A DNA stretch of 62,112 nucleotides from SAR116 cluster bacterium AG-447-A06 (GTDB lineage Bacteria > Pseudomonadota > Alphaproteobacteria > Puniceispirillales > Puniceispirillaceae): assembly GCA_003212345.1 (NCBI GenBank), contig QCPZ01000009.1, forward strand, positions 1 to 62,112. The letters run 5' to 3'. The translations under genes were made by a program, and so were the position numbers. Position 1 is the first letter of the stretch. Each line of letters begins with the position of its first letter. A model generated the notes under the pieces. It did no database searches. It was not told where the DNA came from and saw only the letters and a list, made by a program, of their open reading frames with translations. Of the stretch, positions 1 to 8,150 are shown one piece after another.

Positions 1-2
1 GT

Positions 3-134
3 ACACAAGTGTTCTATTTTGATGACAAGCCAAAATATCGTGAAATATGGCCGGACAAGAAACGCTGCTTCTGGGCTAGTAAGCGCCGCTTTTATATTGC
101 GCCCTATAAGGGTCAGGTAACCATTGTCGAATAG
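3..134 (+). CDS. C-terminal fragment of an unidentified protein
   Basis: An open frame enters from the left edge and ends at a TAG at 132-134, giving the last 43 residues of a protein. The tail is rich in aromatic and basic residues (YFDDKPKYREIW near its start, YKGQVTIVE at the end). I do not recognise the family and no domain can be assigned from so short a piece. It reads in the same direction as the ygfZ-like gene, which starts 51 bases downstream, so the two could be co-transcribed. The frame is open for all 43 codons, but a chance open stretch cannot be excluded. Confidence 0.45.
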   Translation, partial: TQVFYFDDKPKYREIWPDKKRCFWASKRRFYIAPYKGQVTIVE

Positions 135-185
135 AGATTTTGAGGCACCACCGCTAACCTAGCCAAAACCAATTGAGGTCGATCC

Positions 186-1130
186 ATGACACCACACTAT
201 GATACCCTGATAATCAACCATCCTGACGCCGGTTTCATTTCGGTTGCAGGTGATGACTCTTGTGCGTTCTTGCAATCTATCATTACTGCGAACGTTGAGA
301 CTCTGCCTGTAAGTGCCTGCCGCCCAAGCGCCTTGTTAACGCCGCAGGGACGGGTTCTAATTGATATGATGGTTTATCGCCCCACCACTGATAGATTTAT
401 CTTGCGCTGTGACTCGAAACGACGTGATGATTTATTCGCGAGACTTCGCCGCTATCGGCTTCGTCGGCCAATTGAAATCGCAATTGAACCGGACGTTAAA
501 CTTTTTCTCGTGATAGAAAATAAAGCTGCAACTCAATCTGAGAAACTAGCACCAGGTCACAAATTAGACCAGTTGGCGGATAGCGAAGATATCATCATAT
601 CATGTATTGATCCGCGCAACCCAGATCTTGGCACACATATTCTTGCCAATGGTGCCAAAATTACCTTATCGGTGGATCGAATTGATATTTGGCACGCGAC
701 CCGCATCGCAGCAGGCATTCCGGAAGGCGCAATTGATCTAACCCCCGAACGCGCCCTAATGCTTGAGGCTGGGCTTGATCAACTGGGCGCAGTAGATTTT
801 GAAAAGGGCTGTTATGTTGGCCAAGAAGTCACCGCTCGCACCTATTATCGCGGACTCGTGAAACGCCGACTTGTACCCATAACAATAACTGGAGCGCCGC
901 CCATCTTGGATAGTGATATCACCTGGAATGGGAAAGTAATTGGAAATAGTAAAACTGCCGCCCCATATGATGATGGGAAGGCAATTTGTCTGGCGCTGTT
1001 AAAGCTTAGTGACATTCACGCCATTCTTGATACGGGGAATAACAAAAATGGAAGCCTTGCGGTCAATGGAAGCCCCGCGTCGCTCGCCATTCCAAACTGG
1101 ATGACGCCGTTACCACGTCCGAGCAAGTAA
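186..1130 (+). CDS. ygfZ: YgfZ/GcvT-family folate-binding protein
   Basis: This 314-residue protein belongs to the YgfZ (IBA57-like) branch of the GcvT fold. The family binds tetrahydrofolate and helps to make or repair certain Fe-S enzymes; it is not the glycine-cleavage T-protein itself. The hallmark K-G-C-Y-x-G-Q-E motif is present as KGCYVGQE at about residues 206-213, followed by the usual T-x-R stretch. The length suits alphaproteobacterial members. The ATG at 186 follows GAGGT with a 7-base spacer. A true gcvT is present separately at 13321, so the two paralogues can be told apart. The DUF1192 gene lies convergently 22 bases downstream. The family call is firm; the exact client enzymes are not visible here. 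Confidence 0.9.
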   Translation: MTPHYDTLIINHPDAGFISVAGDDSCAFLQSIITANVETLPVSACRPSALLTPQGRVLIDMMVYRPTTDRFILRCDSKRRDDLFARLRRYRLRRPIEIAIEPDVKLFLVIENKAATQSEKLAPGHKLDQLADSEDIIISCIDPRNPDLGTHILANGAKITLSVDRIDIWHATRIAAGIPEGAIDLTPERALMLEAGLDQLGAVDFEKGCYVGQEVTARTYYRGLVKRRLVPITITGAPPILDSDITWNGKVIGNSKTAAPYDDGKAICLALLKLSDIHAILDTGNNKNGSLAVNGSPASLAIPNWMTPLPRPSK

Positions 1131-1152
1131 TAAGCCAAAAAATTGCAAAAAT

Positions 1153-1341
1153 TTAATCTGCAGGCTCTCTAAACAGAGCGTTTGCCGCCATTTGAACCTT
1201 AGTCTTTTCACTAATAATTTGTTCAACATTGCCAATCTCAGCCTTTAATGCCGTTATATAGTCATTTAAATCCTCAATATTCCAATGCTCCTTGTCGGCT
1301 GGCAGCCCTGCTGGTTTTAGTCGGTCTAATTCTTCATCCAT
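1153..1341 (-). CDS. DUF1192 family small protein
   Basis: A 62-residue acidic protein matching the DUF1192 pattern of Alphaproteobacteria: an N-terminal MDEELDRLKP segment, a short helix that looks coiled-coil-forming (ALKAEIGNVEQIISEK), and a conserved ending around ALFREP. The function of the family is unknown. The ATG at 1341 is preceded by AGAGG with good spacing. The gene is convergent with the ygfZ-like gene and divergent from trcR, separated from trcR by about 200 bases in which I see no other gene. Recognition rests on length, composition and the end motif. Confidence 0.75.
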   Translation of the reverse strand: MDEELDRLKPAGLPADKEHWNIEDLNDYITALKAEIGNVEQIISEKTKVQMAANALFREPAD

Positions 1342-1541
1342 GGTAGGCCTCTGCTGTGTACCCTTGGGGACTTATTCTTTCCACTAATCTGCACTTTTTC
1401 TCAGCTAAACGAAAGGCATTTGCAATAAGCAAAAATCAGGCCTATAACTAGCGCCAGAATACTCTTAATCAACACTATTGAAAAGTACACAGCTCGCCCA
1501 TTCGATAGCGACGCAAGCTTAGGCGGAAATAGGTAAAACAA

Positions 1542-2105
1542 ATGACACAAATTTTGATGCCAAAAGCCACTGCTGTGTGGCTAATCGATAACACCTCGCT
1601 GTCTTTTGATCAAATTGGTGTATTTTGCAGCCTGCACCCGCTTGAAGTTCAATCCATCGCCGATGGGGAAGCCGGTGTTGGCATTCAAGGCTATGATCCA
1701 GTGTTAAATGGACAAATTACACGCGCCGAGCTTGATCGCTGCGAAGCGGATGAAACCGCAGTTCTGGTTATGGCAACTTCACATTTGCCAACGCCGAATC
1801 GGCGGACTAAAGGTCCACGCTATGTGCCGGTGGCACGCCGCGGGGACAAACCTGATGCGATTATGTGGCTGGTGAAACACCACCCCGAATTAAAAGACTC
1901 ACAAATCATAAAGCTAATTGGCACAACAAAGGAAACAATCTCAAAAATTCGTGATCGGTCACATTGGAATATTGCTAATATCACAGCAAAACATCCGGCA
2001 ATGCTAGGACTTTGCCGTCAAGATGACCTGAATGCAGCAATTGAAAAATCTGGTGGCTCAACTCAGACTGAAGAACAAGTCTCAAACATTTCAGAATTGC
2101 CTTAA
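1542..2105 (+). CDS. trcR: TrcR/DUF1013 cell-cycle transcriptional regulator
   Basis: A 187-residue protein of the DUF1013 family, named TrcR after work in Caulobacter, where it acts as a transcription factor conserved in Alphaproteobacteria. The N-terminus MTQILMPKATAVWLIDNT is highly characteristic. It is followed by a helix-turn-helix-like segment (SLSFDQIGVFCSLHPLEVQSIADGE) and a second one near residues 118-140 (LKDSQIIKLIGTTKETISKI). The last 25 or so residues are polar and poorly conserved. The ATG at 1542 lies behind TAGGTAAAACAA. The small YdcH-like gene follows after 37 bases. Taxonomically this gene is strong evidence for an alphaproteobacterium. Confidence 0.88.
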   Translation: MTQILMPKATAVWLIDNTSLSFDQIGVFCSLHPLEVQSIADGEAGVGIQGYDPVLNGQITRAELDRCEADETAVLVMATSHLPTPNRRTKGPRYVPVARRGDKPDAIMWLVKHHPELKDSQIIKLIGTTKETISKIRDRSHWNIANITAKHPAMLGLCRQDDLNAAIEKSGGSTQTEEQVSNISELP

Positions 2106-2142
2106 CGCTCTTGGGCAGGCACATGACGCGAAGGAGCGGTAT

Positions 2143-2367
2143 GTGGACGAAAACAACGACGACAATGTTGAAACGCAAGAAAAGATACTGCAACAGATTG
2201 CAATAATGGAAAGTGAGCATAGCGACCTTGACGCCGTCATTGAGAGGCTAGGTGAGGACTTGCCCTTTGATCAGCTAAAGCTGCAGAGACTAAAGAAACG
2301 CAAACTCATTTTAAAGGATGAAATGGCCAAGCTGCGAAGCCGCATTTTACCGGATATTATTGCGTAA
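2143..2367 (+). CDS. YdcH-like (DUF465) small protein
   Basis: The C-terminal 50 residues (HSDLDAVIERLGEDLPFD, then a basic helix LQRLKKRKLILKDEMAKLRSRI) match the short helical-hairpin DUF465/YdcH family, whose role is unknown. I place the start at GTG 2143 because AAGGAG sits 6 bases upstream at 2131-2136, giving 74 residues. The next in-frame ATG is at 2206 and would give 53 residues without a clear ribosome site. The frame is open further upstream, but that part overlaps the 3' end of trcR and has no family resemblance. Pairing of a DUF465 gene with DUF1013 is consistent with a small trcR operon. Confidence 0.7.
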   Translation: MDENNDDNVETQEKILQQIAIMESEHSDLDAVIERLGEDLPFDQLKLQRLKKRKLILKDEMAKLRSRILPDIIA

Positions 2368-2475
2368 CAAAAATAAATTTTGCAACCTAGATCGGAAGTA
2401 TTGATATATGGGCAGTTAGTCTGGGCCACTTAAGTTGTTGGGTCTAGCGCTTCCCTGACGTGAATCGAGAGTTCT

Positions 2476-2970
2476 ATGAACATGAATTCATCCCCTACTC
2501 GCATTGCCATCTGCATGGGCAGCCAGTCTGACTGGCCAACGATGAAAGAGGCTGCTGATATTCTTACACAATTTGGAACTTCCCATGAGGTGAAAATTGT
2601 GTCCGCCCACCGGACACCAGCGCGCCTTGCGGACTTTGCCAAAAATGCACACGAGCAGGGCTTTGGTGTAATTATTGCTGGTGCAGGTGGTGCAGCGCAC
2701 TTACCGGGCATGATTGCCGCACAGACCCATCTTCCGGTTCTTGGCGTGCCCATCGAGTCAGCAGCACTAAGAGGCATGGATTCATTATTATCCATTGTGC
2801 AAATGCCTGCAGGAGTTCCTGTTGGCACTCTTGCCATTGGTGTTCCCGGAGCTAAAAATGCCGCTTTGCTGGCACTTCAAATTTTAGGCCTATCTGATGC
2901 TGACTTAACCCAGAGACTTGTCAAGTGGCGACAAAATCAAACTAGCAATGTTGCCGAAACGCCAGAATAG
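2476..2970 (+). CDS. purE: N5-carboxyaminoimidazole ribonucleotide mutase PurE
   Basis: PurE (class I) converts N5-CAIR made by PurK into CAIR in de novo purine synthesis. The 164-residue protein has the full set of active-site loops: GSQSD at residues 15-19, SAHRTP at 43-48 with the catalytic His45, and [10 protein letters not shown] at 69-78. Length is normal for the bacterial enzyme. The start is ATG 2476; a second in-frame ATG lies two codons on. purK begins 7 bases after the stop, so the two form the usual purEK operon. Confidence 0.95.
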   Translation: MNMNSSPTRIAICMGSQSDWPTMKEAADILTQFGTSHEVKIVSAHRTPARLADFAKNAHEQGFGVIIAGAGGAAHLPGMIAAQTHLPVLGVPIESAALRGMDSLLSIVQMPAGVPVGTLAIGVPGAKNAALLALQILGLSDADLTQRLVKWRQNQTSNVAETPE

Positions 2971-2977
2971 TCAATCA

Positions 2978-4057
2978 ATGTTCACGCCACATAAAACCAT
3001 TGGTATTCTTGGCAGCGGACAGCTTGGCCGAATGATTGCGATCGCTGCAAGCCAATTGGGGCTTCGCACTCATGTTTATGCCCCCGATGCAAATAATAGT
3101 CCGGCTGGTGACGTTGCGCATGAACGAACTGAGGCCTCGTATGATAACCATACAGCTCTTGCATTATTTGCTAGCAATGTCGGTGCGGTTACAAGTGAAT
3201 TTGAAAACGTTCCAGCAAATACCATGACATTCCTTGCTCAACATTGCGTTGCTAGCCCGGGGCGAGCTGCCCTTCACACAGCTCAGCACCGTATTCGTGA
3301 AAAATCACTGGCCCGTGACCTTGGCATAAAAACGCCTCGGTTCTGGCATATTACCGATAGTACTGATTTGACAGTGGCAATGACGGAGCTCGGCAATGAT
3401 GGTATTTTGAAAACGTGCCAGCTTGGCTATGACGGCAAGGGGCAGGTGCGTCTATCGAAGAATGATGACCTTGCAGCCGCGTTTGCCTCACTGCAAACAA
3501 ATGATGCCATCCTAGAAGAAATGATCCCATTCCACGCTGAGGCCAGCTTTCTCGTAGCGCGCGCGATTGATGGTTCCTTATCCTTATTTCCAGCAAGCCT
3601 TAATGAACATAAAAATGGTATTCTAGCGCGTTCTTTTGCTCCAGCCGCACTGCCAGATGCCGTGATCAATGAAGGAAAGGCGGCTGTCAGCGCTCTAGCC
3701 GAAGCGTTGGATCTTGTCGGTCTGCTGGCGTTAGAAACCTTTGTGACTGAAGATAGCCGTTTGTTATTCAATGAGATTGCGCCCCGTCCGCATAATTCAT
3801 TTCACTGGAGCATTGAAGGCTGCGAGACCAGTCAATTCACCCAGTTAATTCGCGCAGTAGCCGGTTTGCCTCTGGGAGGAACCGGCTGTTATGGCACTTG
3901 GCAAATGGATAACCTGCTTGGCGAAGACATGGGCAGCTTAGAGTCACTTGCTAACAAGGCAGGTTTACATATACACCTCTATGGAAAGGCTGAGGCTAAA
4001 ACCGGCCGAAAAATGGGCCATACAAACCAACAAATGAGCAGTAAATCAATAGCCTGA
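2978..4057 (+). CDS. purK: N5-carboxyaminoimidazole ribonucleotide synthase PurK
   Basis: PurK is the ATP-grasp enzyme that makes N5-CAIR from AIR, bicarbonate and ATP, feeding PurE. The start is placed at ATG 2978 (MFTPHKTIGILGSGQLGRM) because family members begin just before the nucleotide-binding GxLGxGQLGRM loop; this gives 359 residues. The ATP-grasp features are visible: YDGKGQ in the central domain, and the FNEIAPRPHNS motif followed by HW and GCETSQF. The C-terminus ends in a GRKMGH motif. A longer reading frame upstream would overlap purE and is not needed. The gene faces metA convergently, 83 bases away. Confidence 0.95.
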   Translation: MFTPHKTIGILGSGQLGRMIAIAASQLGLRTHVYAPDANNSPAGDVAHERTEASYDNHTALALFASNVGAVTSEFENVPANTMTFLAQHCVASPGRAALHTAQHRIREKSLARDLGIKTPRFWHITDSTDLTVAMTELGNDGILKTCQLGYDGKGQVRLSKNDDLAAAFASLQTNDAILEEMIPFHAEASFLVARAIDGSLSLFPASLNEHKNGILARSFAPAALPDAVINEGKAAVSALAEALDLVGLLALETFVTEDSRLLFNEIAPRPHNSFHWSIEGCETSQFTQLIRAVAGLPLGGTGCYGTWQMDNLLGEDMGSLESLANKAGLHIHLYGKAEAKTGRKMGHTNQQMSSKSIA

Positions 4058-4140
4058 TTTACATGATCCCATTTAACAATTAATGAGCTTGGAGACAGGA
4101 CGCATTATTCCGCTTGCTTAAAGGCCAAACTACTAATGCT

Positions 4141-5058
4141 TTATTTTTTAGCAATGCTGCTAAGATCAAAAGGGGTTGCCTGATACAAATCATTGATCCA
4201 GTTAGCCATTAGTAAAAAAGCAAAAGGCCGCCAGTTATTAATTGGGGGCATTGCTGGATCATCGTTCGGAAAATAATTTTTTGGCAACGCCGTATTCAGC
4301 CCAGCCGCCAAATCGCGGTGAAATTCATCGCCAATCGTCGTAGCATCATATTCAAGATGATTGAACACGAACAAATCGCCAGTTTTAGGATCTCGGACCA
4401 TACCTACGCCGCATTCCCCACCCTCAGCTAGAACTTTCAAGCCAGCCGCTATAAGATCTTTACTGCGGTTCATTGTGTAGCGGGATGCTGGCATAGGAAA
4501 TTGGTCAGTAAAACCATGCATTAATCGGCCAGACACATCGCTAAGCTGATGCTCAAAAATACCAAACAGCTTTGCCTTTAATTCATGTTTCTGCACCTTG
4601 TGAAAATGCCACAAGAGTGCTTGTGCGCCCCAACAAACACCAAGCCGCCGGAAACAGTGCTCGCGTGACCACTCCATAATTTCAGTCAACTCTGTCCAGT
4701 ATTTCACATCCTCAAACGGTAACGTTTCAATGGGAGCACCTGTGATAATCAACGCGTCAAAATAATCATTACGCACATCATCTAACTGTCGATAAAATCG
4801 CCGCAAATAACCTGGCTCAGTATTCTGCGGCGTGTAGCTTGCCGTGGTCATGAGGATCATCTCAACCTGAAGAGGGGTGTTGCCAAACAACCTTGCAAAC
4901 TGAATTTCTGTATCCCTTTTTTTGGGCATCAAATTGAGCAGCAACAGGCGCAACGGCCGTATATCCTGTCTAACGGCCTGCTTTTGCGGTATGATATCAA
5001 CGGACTCAGCATGCAAAGCTTTCAGCGCTGGCAAATTATCAGGTACCCTAATCGGCAT
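4141..5058 (-). CDS. metA: Homoserine O-acyltransferase MetA, predicted acetyl-CoA type
   Basis: MetA acylates homoserine in the first committed step of methionine synthesis. The start is ATG 5058 (MPIRVPDNLPALKAL), directly behind GAGGAG, giving 305 residues. With this start the catalytic nucleophile is Cys142 (GVCWGAQ), and the His234/Glu236 pair lies in FNHLEYD, matching the E. coli enzyme's layout. Residue 111 is Glu (GAPIETLPFE). In this family Glu at 111 is associated with acetyl-CoA use and Gly with succinyl-CoA, so I predict an O-acetyltransferase (MetAA). An imperfect stem-loop sits right against the ribosome site. The family call is firm; the acyl donor is inferred from one residue. 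Confidence 0.92.
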   Translation of the reverse strand: MPIRVPDNLPALKALHAESVDIIPQKQAVRQDIRPLRLLLLNLMPKKRDTEIQFARLFGNTPLQVEMILMTTASYTPQNTEPGYLRRFYRQLDDVRNDYFDALIITGAPIETLPFEDVKYWTELTEIMEWSREHCFRRLGVCWGAQALLWHFHKVQKHELKAKLFGIFEHQLSDVSGRLMHGFTDQFPMPASRYTMNRSKDLIAAGLKVLAEGGECGVGMVRDPKTGDLFVFNHLEYDATTIGDEFHRDLAAGLNTALPKNYFPNDDPAMPPINNWRPFAFLLMANWINDLYQATPFDLSSIAKK

Positions 5059-5069
5059 AAAGGCTCCTC

Positions 5070-5093
5070 GCCACCGCAAAATATTGCTACGGC
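5070..5093 (-). promoter_or_regulatory. Stem-loop adjoining the metA ribosome-binding site
   Basis: On the metA transcript, 5'-GCCGTAGCAA, then TATT, then TTGCGGTGGC-3' can fold into an imperfect hairpin (3 GC pairs, two wobbles, one mismatch, 4 pairs). Its 3' arm ends immediately before the GAGGAG ribosome site at 5064-5069. The loop-side segment ATTTAAGCCGTA just upstream resembles part of the SAM-II riboswitch core, but I cannot align the second half, so no riboswitch is called. Translational control of metA by this structure is a guess. Confidence 0.35.
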
Positions 5094-5270
5094 TTAAATG
5101 ACTATGAACACATGAGTGCAATTCCTAATCGCGTTATAAAGGTTTTTTACCTAATGTCCAATCTGCACACATTATGGTAATAGGCCATATAGCAGGAACC
5201 CGTGCGACAAAATTCACCGAATAATCGTAAAGAGGTCGATTTAAAGGTTGGATTTTGTCGAACAGAATGT

Positions 5271-5933
5271 CTAGCGCGAGTGGCGTTTAACAAAACCCTG
5301 CATGATTGTGCCAGCAAAACGTTGGCCGGCGGCCATAAATGTACGCACTGGTTTGGTCAATCTTGGAATTCTAGCAACGTCAGCCAACCGACGATCCAGA
5401 AATCCAATCGTTTTATCCAGATTACTGCTGTTATCAGCAAGCCATGCAAGCATTGTCGCGCTGTACACAGCACCGAGGGTGCCACGCTTAGTATAAAAGG
5501 AAAAGTTGGTATCTTGTTGACCAGCGGCACGCCACATCGAATCAACGGTTTCGTATAGAAGTTTAGCCGATAATTTTGCATTAACGGGCATTGCCAGCAC
5601 GCTGACGGCCCTGCGTATCGCATCCTTGTCAGGCTGGGCGATTTCAAGCCGCAAGAGTACCAGTTGTCTTATAGTCAAATGTACTTTTTCTGGCCTTTCA
5701 GAAAGTTCCGAAAACGCATCAACCATCGCTTGGTCAGCAAGACGTGAATGGAGAGCAATAGCGTCAGTCGCACCTCGTGGAAATGCAGCTCGAACGGCGT
5801 CTGCATCATGTCCACAACCATTTGCCCCTGCAAGAAGCGCAGCTTCACCCCAGCCATCAAACGGCACATGCGGCAGGGAAGCCCGCAGAATTTCAACGGC
5901 AGTTGGGTCGAATTGGATCGTTTCGCTACCCAT
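5271..5933 (-). CDS. COQ9-family protein (ubiquinone biosynthesis)
   Basis: A 220-residue protein of the COQ9 family, found in mitochondria and Alphaproteobacteria, where it assists ubiquinone biosynthesis by binding lipid intermediates. The TetR-like N-terminal helices (TAVEILRASLPHVPFDGW, typical of the family) and the conserved C-terminal part (LAMPVNAKLSAKLLYETVDSMWRAAGQQDTN followed by FYTKRG and a WLADNS segment) are seen. Start ATG 5933. It is divergent from rpsU, as is common for coq9 in this class. It stands alone on its strand, with metA 213 bases downstream in the same direction. Confidence 0.85.
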   Translation of the reverse strand: MGSETIQFDPTAVEILRASLPHVPFDGWGEAALLAGANGCGHDADAVRAAFPRGATDAIALHSRLADQAMVDAFSELSERPEKVHLTIRQLVLLRLEIAQPDKDAIRRAVSVLAMPVNAKLSAKLLYETVDSMWRAAGQQDTNFSFYTKRGTLGAVYSATMLAWLADNSSNLDKTIGFLDRRLADVARIPRLTKPVRTFMAAGQRFAGTIMQGFVKRHSR

Positions 5934-6170
5934 TGGGGGCCCTCCTTTACAAAAACCTTCGAACTTTCTGGCTTTTTTTCGGATTTGGTGTTGTTATCAT
6001 ATGCATAAGGACCATGTCCGATATAACCAATATAATCACATTTCGGCTCAATACCACCCCACCACTCTATCAAGTGAAGGTTTGTTGTTTACAACGTGTG
6101 GTTTGCTGTGATAGACCCTCGGCTTACTCAAAACGGATAACCAGCAATCTTTAGAAGGGATGTGAAAGAC

Positions 6171-6374
6171 GTGTACGTCACCGTTAGAGACAACAATGTT
6201 GATCAGGCTTTGCGAGTTCTTAAAAAGAAAATGCAACGCGAAGGTGTGTTCCGCGAAATGAAAAACCGCAGGTCCTATGAAAAGCCTTCTGAACGCCGAG
6301 CGCGTGAGGCGGCCGAATCAACTCGCCGAGTGCGAAAGCTAATGCGTAAGCGGTTAGAGCGGGAGGGATACTAG
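6171..6374 (+). CDS. rpsU: 30S ribosomal protein S21
   Basis: S21 is a small basic protein of the 30S platform. The sequence [21 protein letters not shown] is diagnostic and the C-terminal half is Arg-rich. I choose GTG 6171 over GTG 6162 because family members have only four residues before VRDNNV, and the GAAGGGA ribosome site at 6153-6160 is about 10 bases upstream of 6171 but almost touches 6162. This gives 67 residues. The gene is monocistronic, with a rho-independent terminator 35 bases after the stop. Confidence 0.93.
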   Translation: MYVTVRDNNVDQALRVLKKKMQREGVFREMKNRRSYEKPSERRAREAAESTRRVRKLMRKRLEREGY

Positions 6375-6408
6375 ATCCTGAAAAGTCTGGTCTCGTTAAA
6401 CAATGCTA

Positions 6409-6433
6409 AAACCGCCAGCCTTAGTGGCGGTTT
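6409..6433 (+). terminator. rho-independent terminator of rpsU
   Basis: A perfect 9-base-pair inverted repeat, AAACCGCCA / TGGCGGTTT, with a 7-base loop lies 35 bases after rpsU. The T-rich 3' arm runs on into GTTATGT. It separates rpsU from pntA. Confidence 0.8.
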
Positions 6434-6565
6434 GTTATGTCTAAGTGTAAATTTTCGAAATACCCCCAATGACCCTGAACCACTATTTTGACTTGCATAG
6501 TCTCGACTGGTAAGCCAAAACAAGACAGGTTATAATGTTTTTTAACCTTTATCGGATCTCGGACA

Positions 6566-8137
6566 ATGATTATTGGTGCCCCAAAAGAAATAGCTGCTGA
6601 TGAAAAGCGCGTCGCAATGACACCAGACAGCGCCCTGCAATTGCAAAAGCTGGGTTATGAATGCATAATTCAATCTGGCGCGGGAGCCAATGCTGGCTTC
6701 ACAGATGCCGCATATCGCTCAGCGGGCGTTAAAATTGCGAACACAGCCGCAGAATTGTGGAAGTCTTCTGATATCATTACCAAGGTTCGGCCGCCGGAAG
6801 CAAAAGAGGTTAATTATCTAACCCTAGGCAAGCTCTTAATTTCTTTTTTCTATCCAGCTCAAAATCCCGATCAGATGGCTTTGATCGCTAAAAATAATGC
6901 CAACGTAATTGCAATGGACATGGTTCCAAGAATCAGCCGAGCGCAAAAAATGGATGCGCTATCTTCCATGGCAAATATAGCTGGATACCGTTCTGTAATT
7001 GAAGCTGGAAACAACTTTGGACGTTTTTTTACGGGTCAAATTACTGCTGCTGGCAAAGTACCCCCAGCAAAAGTTTTAATTATTGGCGCAGGTGTGGCTG
7101 GTTTGGCAGCAATTGGCACGGCAACATCGCTTGGTGCCATTACCTATGCATTTGACGTGAGGCCAGAAGTGGCAGAACAAATCGAGTCAATGGGAGCCGA
7201 ATTTGTCTATCTCGATTTCGAAGAAACGAGCCAAGATGGTGCTACAACCGGCGGTTATGCGTCGCCTTCCAGCCCGGAATTTCGTGAAAAGCAACTAGCT
7301 AAGTTTAGAGAATTGGCTCCAGAGATTGATATCGTCATCACAACTGCGTTGATACCGGGTCGAGACGCGCCAAAACTTTGGCTCGCTGATATGGTCTCGG
7401 CAATGAAGCCCGGTTCCGTTGTTGTTGATCTCGCTGCCGAGCGCGGCGGTAATTGTGAGTTAACCACTCCTGATCAAAAGACAATCAGTGATAATGATGT
7501 CACAGTTATTGGTTATACTGATTTTCCTAGCCGCATGTCAGCGCAGTCGTCTACTTTATATGCCACGAACATCCGACACATGATGGCGGATTTAACCCCA
7601 GATAAGGATGGTCAAGTATTCCATAATATGGACGATGATGTTATCCGGGGCGCTACTGTAACGCACGCTGGCGCAGTTACGTTTCCGCCTCCAGCGCCAA
7701 AGGTTCAAGCCATTGCGGCAAAATCAAAGGAAAAGGTAAAAGAGAAAACGCCAGAAGAAATTCGAGCTGAAGAGATTGCTGCGTTTAAACAAACAACCAA
7801 AAATCAAGTTGGTCTCTTGGCGATTGGCGGGGTACTTTTATTAGGGGTTGGAGCCTATGCACCTGCAAGCTTTATGCAACATTTTATCGTTTTCGTTTTA
7901 TCTGTTTTTGTCGGATTTCAGGTTATATGGAATGTCAGTCACTCATTACACACACCGTTAATGGCGGTGACAAATGCCATTTCATCAATAATAATTCTTG
8001 GCGCAATTTTGCAAATTGGGTCGCCAAGTGTCCTTGTAATCGTATTGTCAGCTGTTTCGGTATTTTTCGCCGGGATAAATATTTTTGGTGGGTTCCTCGT
8101 AACCAGGCGCATGCTGGCCATGTTCCAGAAATCATAG
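6566..8137 (+). CDS. pntA: NAD(P) transhydrogenase subunit alpha PntA
   Basis: PntA carries the NAD(H)-binding domain I and part of the membrane domain II of the proton-translocating transhydrogenase, which makes NADPH from NADH using the proton gradient. At 523 residues it is the E. coli-type fused subunit rather than the split PntAA/PntAB. Visible features are the N-terminal [20 protein letters not shown], the Rossmann loop [12 protein letters not shown] from about residue 172, the following [18 protein letters not shown] near 292-300, a charged linker ([18 protein letters not shown]) near 390-405, and four hydrophobic segments from about 412 to the end. pntB starts 13 bases downstream, so the two subunits are co-expressed. 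Confidence 0.95.
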   Translation: MIIGAPKEIAADEKRVAMTPDSALQLQKLGYECIIQSGAGANAGFTDAAYRSAGVKIANTAAELWKSSDIITKVRPPEAKEVNYLTLGKLLISFFYPAQNPDQMALIAKNNANVIAMDMVPRISRAQKMDALSSMANIAGYRSVIEAGNNFGRFFTGQITAAGKVPPAKVLIIGAGVAGLAAIGTATSLGAITYAFDVRPEVAEQIESMGAEFVYLDFEETSQDGATTGGYASPSSPEFREKQLAKFRELAPEIDIVITTALIPGRDAPKLWLADMVSAMKPGSVVVDLAAERGGNCELTTPDQKTISDNDVTVIGYTDFPSRMSAQSSTLYATNIRHMMADLTPDKDGQVFHNMDDDVIRGATVTHAGAVTFPPPAPKVQAIAAKSKEKVKEKTPEEIRAEEIAAFKQTTKNQVGLLAIGGVLLLGVGAYAPASFMQHFIVFVLSVFVGFQVIWNVSHSLHTPLMAVTNAISSIIILGAILQIGSPSVLVIVLSAVSVFFAGINIFGGFLVTRRMLAMFQKS

Positions 8138-8150
8138 GGATACTTGGATA

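Noticed and set aside
5059-5200. Full SAM-II riboswitch call upstream of metA
   Set aside because: Only half of the conserved core can be matched by eye, so it is listed as a question, not a feature.
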